From Streptomyces sp. 11x1 (lineage in GTDB: Bacteria > Actinomycetota > Actinomycetes > Streptomycetales > Streptomycetaceae): a DNA stretch of 64,000 nt. The notes under the pieces were generated by a model. It was not told where the DNA came from. It did no database searches and saw only the letters and a program-made list of their open reading frames with translations. The stretch covers positions 8,023,001-8,087,000 of the forward strand of contig NZ_CP122458.1 of NCBI RefSeq assembly GCF_032598905.1. Direction: 5' to 3'. Numbering within the stretch: position 1 is the first letter of the stretch; the number at the start of each line of letters is the position of its first letter. The position numbers and the translations under genes are program-made. Of the stretch, positions 9,043 to 16,490 are shown one piece after another.

Positions 9043-9972
9043 ATGGGCTGGGCGGTCCTCTACATCGCGTTCGGCGTCGTCGCGTTGTGGCTGCTGGGTG
9101 AGGTGCTGCTGCAGTACAAGGCGCGTCTGCGCTGGCGTCTGCTCGCCTTCGCGGGCTTCCTCGGTGTCGTCCTCGGTGTCCTCATCCCCAACGTGATCGT
9201 CATCGGGCTGGGCGCGATCGCCTTCGCGGTCGGGCAGACGTACGTGACGCTGTCGTTCCGGCGCGGCTTCGAGGCCGGCTGGGCCGTCCGCCCGCGCTCC
9301 GGCGAGGGCGAGGACGGCGGCCGGCTGCCCAAGGCCAAGAAGCGCCGGCGCGGCGAACCGGACCGCCAGGACCCGACCCTGGAGGTCACGGACCTGGAGA
9401 CCACCGCCGCCGGAACCTACGCCCAGGGCGACGACCTGCTCGACGACCGCGACGACGACGTGTTCGTCCGCCCGCAGTCCACGCCCTCCCCGGCCCCCGT
9501 CTACTCCCCGGAACCCATGCCGGACGACACCAGCACCTACGGCATCTACGGCGACGACAACGCCTACGCGGGCGCCACCGGCCAGCGGCAGGCGACCGCC
9601 GACCAGGCCGCGCAGGACGAGGCCTTCGCCTACTACGGCTACGACCAGCAGCAGTACGGCTACGACCCGTCGCAGCAGCAGTACGCCGCCTACTCCGACC
9701 CGTACATCGGCACCCAGACGTACGACGCCACGGCCTCCTACGACCAGTCCTACGGGCAGCAGGGGTACGGGCAACAGGGCTACGGCCAGGACCAGTACGG
9801 CAACGGCGGCTACGGCGGCGAGACCCCGCCCGGTGGCGTCTGGGTCCCCCAGCAGCGCAACACCGACGACCCGTTCGGCTCGGACCTCCCGTCGGACCAG
9901 CAGTACCCGTACCAGGGCAACGGCAACGGCAACGGCCAGAACGGCTACGACGAGCAGCAGTACCGTTTCTGA
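9043..9972 (+). CDS. Membrane protein with Tyr/Gln/Gly-rich disordered tail
   Basis: 309 aa. Two or three hydrophobic helices occupy the first 70 residues (WAVLYIAFGVVALWLLGEVL; LLAFAGFLGVVLGVLIPN; VIGLGAIAFAVGQTYV). A basic patch follows (KAKKRRRGEP), then about 200 residues of low-complexity sequence dominated by Tyr, Gln, Gly, Asp and Asn with short repeats (YGQQGYGQQGYGQ, GNGNGNGQNGY). The tail should be cytoplasmic and disordered. ATG 9043 follows AGGGAGAGGGG. Conserved in streptomycetes as an unnamed membrane protein; function unknown. Ends 37 bp from the convergent oxidoreductase gene. Confidence 0.88.
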   Translation: MGWAVLYIAFGVVALWLLGEVLLQYKARLRWRLLAFAGFLGVVLGVLIPNVIVIGLGAIAFAVGQTYVTLSFRRGFEAGWAVRPRSGEGEDGGRLPKAKKRRRGEPDRQDPTLEVTDLETTAAGTYAQGDDLLDDRDDDVFVRPQSTPSPAPVYSPEPMPDDTSTYGIYGDDNAYAGATGQRQATADQAAQDEAFAYYGYDQQQYGYDPSQQQYAAYSDPYIGTQTYDATASYDQSYGQQGYGQQGYGQDQYGNGGYGGETPPGGVWVPQQRNTDDPFGSDLPSDQQYPYQGNGNGNGQNGYDEQQYRF

Positions 9973-10009
9973 AGGATCCGTCCGGCCCCCGCTCCGGCCC
10001 CGGTGAGCC

Positions 10010-11524
10010 TCACTGGGAGCCGCGGAAGTCCGGTCCCTCGACGAGCAGTCCCGCCACCAGCGCGCCCGACATCCCGGCGTGCGGAAGACCGCCGCCGGGA
10101 TGGGACCAGCCGCCCACGGTGAACAGGCCCGGCAGAGCGGTGGTGTTGGACGGGTGCAGCCATCGCCCGTCCGCCGCGGCGAGCGCCGGCGCCGGGACCG
10201 CGCCCCCCTCCGCACCGGTCGTCCGCGCGATGTCGGCCGGGGTGCGCACCTCGCTCCACAGCAGACGCTTGCGCAGATCGGGGACGGCGCGCTCGGCGGC
10301 GTCGACGAGCCGCTCGGCCGACACCTCGAAGTCCTCCGACTCCGCGCCGCTGCGCTCGGGTCCGGCGGGGACCGCGCACGTGACCGTGACCGCCTCGTGG
10401 TCGGCGTCCGGGACCAGTGCCGGATCGTCGGGGCGCAGCACCGTCACCGTGGGTCGGGCGAACGTCCCGTGCGATGGACCGAAGAGCAGGTCCAGCTCGG
10501 CGTCACGATCCTCCGCGTGCACCACCGTCCGGTGCGCCGCGCCCCCGGGCCGGCCCCCGCGCAGCGCCAGCAGCACGGTCAGCCGACTCGTCGCCCCGCG
10601 CTGGGCCTGCACCTCGCCGGCATCCCGCAGGACCGACCGCCGCGCCAGGCGGCTCAGCACCTCGGGCGCGACCCCGGCGACCACGAAGTCGGCCTCGGCC
10701 ACCGCGCCGTCCGCCGACTCCACCCCGGCCGCCCGGCCGTCCTTCTCGACGATCCCGGTGACCTCGGCGCCGAAGACGAACTCGACCCGGCGGGCCAGGC
10801 ACCGCTCGTACAGTGCCCGCGCCAACTCCCGCAGACCGCCCCGGACGTACCAGGTCCCGAAGGCGTGGTCCAGGTAGGGCAGAACCGCCGCGCTCGCCGG
10901 GACGTTCCTCGGGTCCAGGCCGTACGCGAGGGCGTGGCTCTCCAGCAGCGCCGTCAGCCGGGGATCGCGCAGTTCCCACGCGCCGACCTCGGCGAGGGTG
11001 GCGGCGCGGCGGGTGCGCAGCAGCCGCCTGTGGGGGACCGAGGGGTACGGTTCGCGCTCGGCCAGGACCTTCCAGTCGGACCACAGCGGCTCCTCCAGGA
11101 GGGGCCGCCGGGTGCGGTCCCAGGCCTCGCGGGCCCGCACCAGGAAGTCGCCCCAGAGGTCGCCGGCGCCCGGGCCGAGCGCGGAGTTCAGGACGGCGAC
11201 CACGCCCGCGCGGGAGGTGCCCGGCAGCAGGAGGTCGGTGCCGTCCGCGAAGACGTGCCGGGCCGCCGGGTCGACCTGGACCAGGTCGACGCACTTCTCC
11301 AGTGGCTCCTTGCCGGTCTTGAGGAACAGATCGCGGTGCACGGCGGGGAGCGGCAGCAGTCCCGGTCCCGTGTCGAACGCGAAGCCGTCGCGCTCGAAAC
11401 GGCCCACGGCGCCGCCGTAGGTCGTCGTGCTCTCGTGCACCACCACGCGGTGGCCCGCGACGGCCAGCCGGGCAGCGGCCGCCATCGCGCCGAGACCGGC
11501 GCCGATCACCGCGATTCTTGCCAT
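10010..11524 (-). CDS. Phytoene-desaturase-like FAD oxidoreductase
   Basis: 504-aa member of the carotenoid isomerase/phytoene dehydrogenase family. N-terminal FAD motif ARIAVIGAGLGAMAAAARLA followed by HRVVVHESTTTYGGAVG and FAFDTGPGLLPLP; C-terminal FAD-contact block LPGLFTVGGWSHPGGGLPHAGMSGALVAG. The acidic, less conserved middle resembles uncharacterised actinobacterial members rather than known CrtI enzymes, and no carotenoid genes (crtB, crtE) lie nearby, so the substrate is unknown. ATG 11524 is preceded by AAGG; an in-frame ATG 10 codons upstream is an alternative. Its upstream region carries a 13-bp direct repeat. Confidence 0.88.
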   Translation of the reverse strand: MARIAVIGAGLGAMAAAARLAVAGHRVVVHESTTTYGGAVGRFERDGFAFDTGPGLLPLPAVHRDLFLKTGKEPLEKCVDLVQVDPAARHVFADGTDLLLPGTSRAGVVAVLNSALGPGAGDLWGDFLVRAREAWDRTRRPLLEEPLWSDWKVLAEREPYPSVPHRRLLRTRRAATLAEVGAWELRDPRLTALLESHALAYGLDPRNVPASAAVLPYLDHAFGTWYVRGGLRELARALYERCLARRVEFVFGAEVTGIVEKDGRAAGVESADGAVAEADFVVAGVAPEVLSRLARRSVLRDAGEVQAQRGATSRLTVLLALRGGRPGGAAHRTVVHAEDRDAELDLLFGPSHGTFARPTVTVLRPDDPALVPDADHEAVTVTCAVPAGPERSGAESEDFEVSAERLVDAAERAVPDLRKRLLWSEVRTPADIARTTGAEGGAVPAPALAAADGRWLHPSNTTALPGLFTVGGWSHPGGGLPHAGMSGALVAGLLVEGPDFRGSQ

Positions 11525-11628
11525 GTGAGCGACCTTATCGGCCGCCGCCGACATCGCTTGTTCGCCGTCGAGCTCGGGGAGTGCGGTCGTTCGGCGGGTG
11601 CGGGTTGGTCGTGGCTTGTCGCGCAGTT

Positions 11629-11654
11629 CCCCGCGCCCCTGACGGGGCGCGGGG
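11629..11654. repeat. GC-rich hairpin repeat
   Basis: CCCCGCGCCCC (11629-11639) and GGGGCGCGGGG (11644-11654) form an 11-bp perfect stem with a TGAC loop, preceded by TTGTCGCGCAGTT. I recognise this context as a repetitive intergenic motif seen many times in Streptomyces genomes; copy number cannot be counted here. Confidence 0.6.
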
Positions 11655-11680
11655 GCGGGCCTGGGGGAAGTGCGCAGGGC

Positions 11681-11719
11681 TGAGTACCCGTACTCACCCG
11701 GTGAGATGAGTACCCGTAC
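11681..11719. promoter_or_regulatory. 13-bp direct repeat, candidate operator of the oxidoreductase
   Basis: TGAGTACCCGTAC occurs at 11681-11693 and again at 11707-11719, starts exactly 26 bases apart. The first copy extends into the palindrome GAGTACCCGTACTC, and CACCCGGTGAG lies between the copies. The regular spacing, about 2.5 helical turns, and the dyad character suggest a protein-binding site. Confidence 0.45.
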
Positions 11720-11956
11720 GGATGGGTTCCCACCTGCGGGAACGAGAGAGTGGAGGCACGGGAAGGGGCGCGGCCGCGGTACCGCCGACACGGGGCGGCG
11801 GAACGGCTCTCGCGCTCTTACCGCTCCTTCCGTCGACGCGAGTCGGCGGGAGCGAGGCACGGGGGAGTACGGGGGAACAGGGAAGCGCCGGTTCGAGGTG
11901 GCCCGCGGGGGACGCGGCCAGTTCGGACCGGCGCTCTCGTTTTCGCTCCGGCCCGG

Positions 11957-12589
11957 TCAGCCGTTCCCGCTCACGCGGCCCTGCAGCAGCCGGGACAGCG
12001 CCGCGTGGACGTCGTCCAGGGAGCGCTCCGGCTGGAAGGCCTTCCAGTCCAGCGCGGCCACGAGGACCATGCCGACCAGGGCCGACGCCGTCAGGCCGAC
12101 GTCGATCTCGTCGCTCAGCTCGCCGCCCTCGACGCCGTCGCGGAGCACCCCCTCGACGACGGCGACCGCCTCCCGTCGGACCACCATCAGCGTGGACTGC
12201 CAGGCCCGGTTGGTGCGCCACAGCTCGGCCACGTACAGCTGGGTGAAGGACGGGTAGCGGTCGATGAAGACGAGCCCGGCCCGGACCATCGCGTCCAGGG
12301 CGTCGACCCTGCTGCCGCCTTCCTTCGCGGTCCGCTCGGCCGCCTCGCGGAGGGAGGCGGTGAGCAGTTCCACGCCGTGCCGCAGCAGTTCCTCGAAGAG
12401 GACCGACTTGCTCGCGAAGTTGTAGTAGACCGTGCCCTTGGCGACTCCGGCGCGCTCGGCGATCTCGTCCACCGTGGTGGCGGAGAACCCCTGCTCCGCG
12501 ATGAGGGTGACGGCCGCTTCGTAGAGTTTCTGCCGGGTCGCCTCGCGGCGGCCCCCGCCTGCGCCGCCGGGGGCGTTGCTGCTTTCCAT
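11957..12589 (-). CDS. TetR-family transcriptional regulator
   Basis: 210 aa. The N-terminal HTH is canonical: LYEAAVTLIAEQGFSATTVDEIAERAGVAKGTVYYNF, residues about 22-58. The C-terminal ligand domain is alpha-helical (FIDRYPSFTQLYVAELW, GLTASALVGMVLVAALDW). It is the last gene of an operon after the ABC ATPase and YhgE/Pip genes, separated from the latter by 71 bp that contain three tandem 18-bp repeats. Regulators in this arrangement commonly repress their own transporter operon, and a perfect palindrome sits on the predicted start site upstream of the ATPase gene. Ligand unknown. Confidence 0.92.
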   Translation of the reverse strand: MESSNAPGGAGGGRREATRQKLYEAAVTLIAEQGFSATTVDEIAERAGVAKGTVYYNFASKSVLFEELLRHGVELLTASLREAAERTAKEGGSRVDALDAMVRAGLVFIDRYPSFTQLYVAELWRTNRAWQSTLMVVRREAVAVVEGVLRDGVEGGELSDEIDVGLTASALVGMVLVAALDWKAFQPERSLDDVHAALSRLLQGRVSGNG

Positions 12590-12601
12590 GGCCCTGATTG
12601 T

Positions 12602-12655
12602 CACAGGAACCGTGCCGTGCGCGGGAACAATGCCGTGCCGGGGAACATTGCGGTG
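12602..12655. repeat. Three tandem 18-bp repeats upstream of tetR
   Basis: Read on the minus strand, units at 12655-12638, 12637-12620 and 12619-12602 follow CAC-(C/G)-GCA-NN-GTTCC-NNNN, head to tail without gaps. They fill almost all of the gap between the YhgE/Pip stop codon (12661) and the tetR start (12589). They could be operator sites, a post-transcriptional element or a decayed coding repeat. Confidence 0.7.
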
Positions 12656-12660
12656 CGGTG

Positions 12661-14745
12661 TCACAGACTCAACTCCGGGTGCAGCCGGTCCAGGGTCCAC
12701 ACCTGCTTGCGGCGGGCCGACAGCGCGGTCAGCGCGAGGGCGCCGACGGTGAAGGCCACCAGCACCGCGCACGCCTGCCACACCGGGCCCAGACCGCCGC
12801 CCGTGATCAACCGCCTGAGGGCGTCCACGACATGGCTCATCGGCAGGAAGGGGTGCACCGCGTTGAAGAAGTCGGGGCTGGTCTGCACGGGATAAGTACC
12901 GCCCGCGGACGTCAACTGGAGCATCAGGAAGGCGAGGACGAGGATCCGGCCCGCAGCCCCGAAGCGCGCGTTGAGCCACTGCACGATCGCCGCGAAGCAC
13001 GCCGTCACCAGGAACAGGAAGCCCACCGTCCCGGCCGCCCGCGCCATCTGCAGGCCGACCGCCCAGTGCAGCACCGCCATCAGCGCGACCGTCTGCAGCA
13101 CACCCAGCGCCGCAACCGGCAGCCAGCCCGCCAGCGCGATCCGCCACGCCGAGGCACCCGCCGCGAGGGCCCGCCGGTTGAGCGGCTGGATCAGCATGTA
13201 CGCCACCATCGCGCCCACCCACAGGGAGAGCGGGATGAAGTACGGGGCGAAGCCGGTGCCGTAGTTGGGCGCCTTGTGCAGGTCCCTGGTGGCCAACTGC
13301 ACGGGATCGGCCATCACTTCGGTGCGCTGGTCGCGGTCCCGCTCGTCGTAGTCGGGGATCCGCTCGGCCCCCTCGTGCAGACCGCCCGCGAGCTTGCCGG
13401 AGCCGTCGGCCAGCTTGTACATGCCGCCCTTGAGGTCGACCGCGCCCGTCTTCAGATCGCCGACGCCGGTGTCGAGGTGCTCCGCGCCGGTCCTGGCCGT
13501 GCCGAGGCCGGTGTGCAACGTCTTCGCCCCCTTGGCGACCTTCGCGGCGCCCTTGTCGAGCGCGTCGATCTTGGCGACGGCGTTGTCGAGGTCGGTGGAG
13601 AGGGTGGGCGCCGCCTTCGCGAGGGCGCGCGCCTGCTTCTCCAGGTTCCGCAGGTCCTTGTCGAAGGCCTTCATGTCACCGTCGTAGTTCTTCACCACGG
13701 TGTCGACGTCCTCCGCGAGCGTGGCCGCCTCCGCCGCCGCGTCCTTCGCCTTCTTCAGGTCCGCACAGGCCGCATCGGGCACGACGGCCTTCTCGCAGCG
13801 GCGCTCGTGGACGTCGTCCAGGGTGTCGGAGGCGGTACGGGTGCCGGTGGCGGCGGCCGGCGCCGTCTTCACGAACGCGTCGAGGTGCCCCCGGATCGTG
13901 GCCGCCGAGTCGGCGACCAGGGTGGCGGTGTCGGCGATCGTGTCGCCGTTCTCGTTCAGGAAGGGCCGCACCTGGTCGGCCGCGGCGCCCACCTTGTCGG
14001 CGAGCTTCCCGGTGCCGTCCGCGACCTGCTGGGCACCGTCCTCCAGATCGCCCGCGCCCTCGTCCAGGTCCTTCAGCCCGCCGGACAGCTTGCCGCTGCC
14101 CTCCTTGGCCGTCCGCAGCCCGTCCGCGAGGTCCTTGGAGCCCTGCTCCGCCTTGTCGATACCGCCCTTGAGGTCGTCGGCGCCGTCCGCCGCCTCCTCG
14201 GTCCTGCCGTGGATGTCCGAGAACGAGATGAAGATCCGGTCCAGGAACGACCGCGAGGCCTTCGTCGACGCCGCCGTCCGCACCTCCGAGAACACCGTCC
14301 GGGAGATCTGGCCGACGATGTAGTTGTTCGCGTCGTTCGTCCGCACCTGGAGGGCGCCCGTCTCCGGCACGTCCCCCGAACTGGACGCGATCCGCTCGCT
14401 GAAGTCCTTCGGCATGGTCAGCGACAGGTAGTACGTGCCGTCCTCGACGCCCGAGCGGGCCTCGGAGGCGCTCACCCGGTGCCACTCGAAGGTGTCGCTG
14501 TCCCGCAGCCCCTTGGCGATGTCGTCGCCCGCGGTCAGCCGCTGCTTGCCGACCGACGCGCCCCGGTCGTCGTTGACCAGCGCCACGGGGATGCGGTCCA
14601 GGCGGCCGTACGGGTCCCAGAAGGACCACAGGTACAGGGCGCCGTACAGCAGCGGCAGCAGCAGGAGCGAGACCAGCGCGGCGCGCGGCAGCTTCCCCCG
14701 GCCGAACCGCCTGAGCTCAAGCGCGGCCAGTCTCGGCGAGCGCAT
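12661..14745 (-). CDS. YhgE/Pip-family membrane protein (ABC-2 type transport permease)
   Basis: 694 aa. One N-terminal transmembrane helix (LVSLLLLPLLYGALYLWSFW, about 24-43), then a large extracellular domain of about 430 residues, then five or six C-terminal helices beginning with FIPLSLWVGAMVAYMLIQPL. The extracellular part contains many ladder-like repeats of the KLADGTGKL / LxDGAxQL type (such as ADGLRTAKEGSGKLSGG, LEDGAQQVADGTGKLADK), predicted to form long helical rods as in phage-infection protein Pip and EsaA/YhgE relatives. Its ATG lies inside the 3' end of the ATPase gene (29-bp overlap), so the two are co-translated. Substrate unknown; export of an envelope component or small molecule is likely. 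Confidence 0.92.
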   Translation of the reverse strand: MRSPRLAALELRRFGRGKLPRAALVSLLLLPLLYGALYLWSFWDPYGRLDRIPVALVNDDRGASVGKQRLTAGDDIAKGLRDSDTFEWHRVSASEARSGVEDGTYYLSLTMPKDFSERIASSSGDVPETGALQVRTNDANNYIVGQISRTVFSEVRTAASTKASRSFLDRIFISFSDIHGRTEEAADGADDLKGGIDKAEQGSKDLADGLRTAKEGSGKLSGGLKDLDEGAGDLEDGAQQVADGTGKLADKVGAAADQVRPFLNENGDTIADTATLVADSAATIRGHLDAFVKTAPAAATGTRTASDTLDDVHERRCEKAVVPDAACADLKKAKDAAAEAATLAEDVDTVVKNYDGDMKAFDKDLRNLEKQARALAKAAPTLSTDLDNAVAKIDALDKGAAKVAKGAKTLHTGLGTARTGAEHLDTGVGDLKTGAVDLKGGMYKLADGSGKLAGGLHEGAERIPDYDERDRDQRTEVMADPVQLATRDLHKAPNYGTGFAPYFIPLSLWVGAMVAYMLIQPLNRRALAAGASAWRIALAGWLPVAALGVLQTVALMAVLHWAVGLQMARAAGTVGFLFLVTACFAAIVQWLNARFGAAGRILVLAFLMLQLTSAGGTYPVQTSPDFFNAVHPFLPMSHVVDALRRLITGGGLGPVWQACAVLVAFTVGALALTALSARRKQVWTLDRLHPELSL

Positions 14746-15643
14746 CGGCCGTCTCCTCGTCGTCGTCGGATGTGTCGTCGGATGTGTTGCCGTCGGTGGT
14801 CTCGCGACCGCTGTTCCGGTGGTCGCCGCTCCGGCTGTCGGATCGCTCGTCCTGCTCGTCCTCGGAGTCTTCGTCGTCGGTGCGCTCTTCTCCGGGACTC
14901 TCGTCGCTCCTCGGTTCCCCGGGCGTCGTCGAGACCACTACCGCGCCCTTCGGGGCCTCGCTGCACACCGTCACGACCGTGAGTCCGGACTCGGTGAGGG
15001 ACGTCAACAGGGCCCACATCTGCGTCCGTTCGGCGTCGGAGAGCTTCAGGTCGGTGTCGTCGACGCCGAGCAGCCGGGGCCGGCCGACGAGGGCGAGGGC
15101 GACCGACAGGCGCAGGGCCTCCATCCGGTCGAGGTCGCGCACGGCCGTCCGGGAGCCCTTGGGGAGCGCCTCGCGGTCGAGCCCGGCGGCGGTCGTGGCG
15201 GCCTCGATCCGGTCCTTCAGCTCGGCGTCGCGATCGGCCCGGGAGCGCAGCAGCCCGCGCAGGGTGCCGTCGAAGCGCCGCTGCATCAGCGCCCGTTCAC
15301 GCAGGTGCTCTCCGACGGTCAGGGCCGGGTCGAGGTCCGTCACCCCGGGGACGTGGGCGAGGGCGCTGACGCGGCGCACGGCCGCCATGCGCTTCGGCAG
15401 GTGCAGGGAGCCGACCGTGGCCCGGCCCTCGCTCGGCTTCATCCGGCCGGTGAGCGCGAGCAGCAGACACGTCCGCCCCGACCCGGACGGCCCCGCGAGC
15501 GCGACCAGCGAGCCGGCCTCCGCGTCGAACCCGACGCCCCGGAAGGCCCAGCCGCGCGGCCCCTCGAGCCCGAACCCCTCCGCGCCGACGGCGACACCGC
15601 GGGCCGCCCCCCGCCCGGGGCCCGCTTCCCCTGCCTCTGTCAT
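14717..15643 (-). CDS. ABC transporter ATP-binding protein with atypical Walker A
   Basis: 308 aa. The ABC fold is recognisable but degenerate: the P-loop reads GPSGSGRTCLLLALTG, with Arg where the invariant Walker A Lys should be; the signature region is DLDRMEALRLSVALAL rather than LSGGQ; Walker B is RLLGVDDTDLKL, with Asp-Asp in place of Asp-Glu. The last 60 residues are acidic and Ser/Thr-rich (DDEDSEDEQDERSDSRSG), probably disordered. ATG 15643 follows AGAGGGG. First gene of the operon with YhgE/Pip and TetR. Either a weak ATPase or a structural regulator of the membrane partner. Confidence 0.85.
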   Translation of the reverse strand: MTEAGEAGPGRGAARGVAVGAEGFGLEGPRGWAFRGVGFDAEAGSLVALAGPSGSGRTCLLLALTGRMKPSEGRATVGSLHLPKRMAAVRRVSALAHVPGVTDLDPALTVGEHLRERALMQRRFDGTLRGLLRSRADRDAELKDRIEAATTAAGLDREALPKGSRTAVRDLDRMEALRLSVALALVGRPRLLGVDDTDLKLSDAERTQMWALLTSLTESGLTVVTVCSEAPKGAVVVSTTPGEPRSDESPGEERTDDEDSEDEQDERSDSRSGDHRNSGRETTDGNTSDDTSDDDEETADALAETGRA

Positions 15644-15672
15644 GCCCCGAAACCCCTCTGCCCTGCCTTTGA

Positions 15673-15686
15673 ACTGACTGGTCAGT
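15673..15686. promoter_or_regulatory. Palindromic TetR-type operator
   Basis: ACTGACTGGTCAGT has perfect 6-bp arms around a TG centre. It lies at the predicted transcription start of the ABC/YhgE/TetR operon and 30-43 bases upstream of the ATPase start codon. Size and symmetry are typical of TetR-family operators, and the operon encodes a TetR protein. Confidence 0.75.
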
Positions 15687-15690
15687 GCAA

Positions 15691-15719
15691 AAACTACCCC
15701 GAACCTTTGAACGAAGCAA
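15691..15719 (-). promoter_or_regulatory. Promoter of the ABC-YhgE-TetR operon
   Basis: On the minus strand TTGCTT (15719-15714), a 17-base spacer and TAGTTT (15696-15691) fit a vegetative promoter. The start would be near 15684, inside the palindromic operator. Confidence 0.65.
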
Positions 15720-15819
15720 AAGCGCAGGTCAGAACGGATTGTCAGTGGCATACCTCACGATGGGCACATACGGCACCTCGCGACAGAGCGTGCCGTCCGC
15801 AGACGACAGGAGGTTCGTC

Positions 15820-16359
15820 ATGGCCAGCTACCACGCAGCAGCCGCCAACCGGCGCCGCGCCACCGGCCCTGCCCCCTCACTGACCGGCCCGGCGAGCGAC
15901 GTGCACCCCGTGCTGCGCCGGGCGACGGCCCCGCCCGCCGCCCTCGACCTGCTCGCCCAGGCCCGCTCCGGACTCGACGAGGCGTCCGGACTCCGCACGC
16001 CCAACGAGCGGTACGCCACCGCCCACCTCGCGGCCCTGCGCACCGCCGCCGCGGTGCTCGCCGCCCGGGGTCGCCCCGAACCCACCCCGAAGCGCCGGGC
16101 CAAGATCCGGAGCGCCTGGGAAGTGCTCCCCGAGATAGCGCCCGAACTCTCCGAGTGGAGCGCGCTGTTCGCCTCCGGCGCCGCCCGCCGGGCCCGCGCG
16201 GAGGCGGGCATCCAGGGCGCGGCGAGCGCCCGCGACGCCGACGACCTCATACGCGACGTGGCGATGTTCCTGCGCCTGGTCGAGCGGATGCTGGTGCTCC
16301 AGCCGGTGCTGCCCCAACCCCGGCAGGACAGCGGCCCGGAGGTCCCGGACGCGGGCTGA
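15820..16359 (+). CDS. SAV_6107-family HEPN domain protein
   Basis: 179 aa, alpha-helical, matching the actinobacterial family named after SAV_6107 that is assigned a HEPN fold. Helices are visible in AALDLLAQARSGLDEASG, RYATAHLAALRTAAAVLAARG and LIRDVAMFLRLVERMLVLQP. The canonical HEPN RNase motif Rx4-6H is not obvious, so RNase activity should not be assumed. ATG 15820 has GGAGG correctly spaced. It is divergent from the ABC/TetR operon and shares its 176-bp regulatory region, so the TetR protein might influence both. Followed after 131 bp by a methyltransferase gene on the same strand. Confidence 0.85.
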   Translation: MASYHAAAANRRRATGPAPSLTGPASDVHPVLRRATAPPAALDLLAQARSGLDEASGLRTPNERYATAHLAALRTAAAVLAARGRPEPTPKRRAKIRSAWEVLPEIAPELSEWSALFASGAARRARAEAGIQGAASARDADDLIRDVAMFLRLVERMLVLQPVLPQPRQDSGPEVPDAG

Positions 16360-16490
16360 GCGACCGTCCCGGCGCCGCCCATTAGGGTTGGGGTCACCAG
16401 CACCCTCCGTCACGGCCACCGGCCCGACGGAGACGCAAGCCCATCGCTCCGCCGCACACCGGGCGGTGCCGTGCCGAGGAGTCAACTGCC

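Larger units (their letters stand above)
11525..11956. other. 432-bp intergenic region between oxidoreductase and tetR genes
   Basis: Upstream region of the oxidoreductase and downstream region of tetR, both on the minus strand. It holds a GC-rich hairpin of a type common in streptomycete intergenic regions (11629-11654), a 13-bp direct repeat (11681-11719), and near the tetR end an imperfect hairpin (AGCGCCGGT 11884-11892 with ACCGGCGCT 11928-11936) that could end tetR transcription. No credible gene is seen. Confidence 0.6.

Noticed and set aside
10010..11524. Carotenoid biosynthesis locus
   Set aside because: The desaturase-like protein stands alone; no crtB, crtE, crtY or isoprenoid genes are in the window.
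11631..12655. Possible CRISPR array from direct repeats in this interval
   Set aside because: The repeats are too short, only two or three copies, with no equal-length unique spacers and no cas genes in the window.
12598..14982. Plus-strand open frame of 794 codons across the YhgE/Pip gene
   Set aside because: Mirror of the real minus-strand gene, with no conserved motif and no ribosome site.
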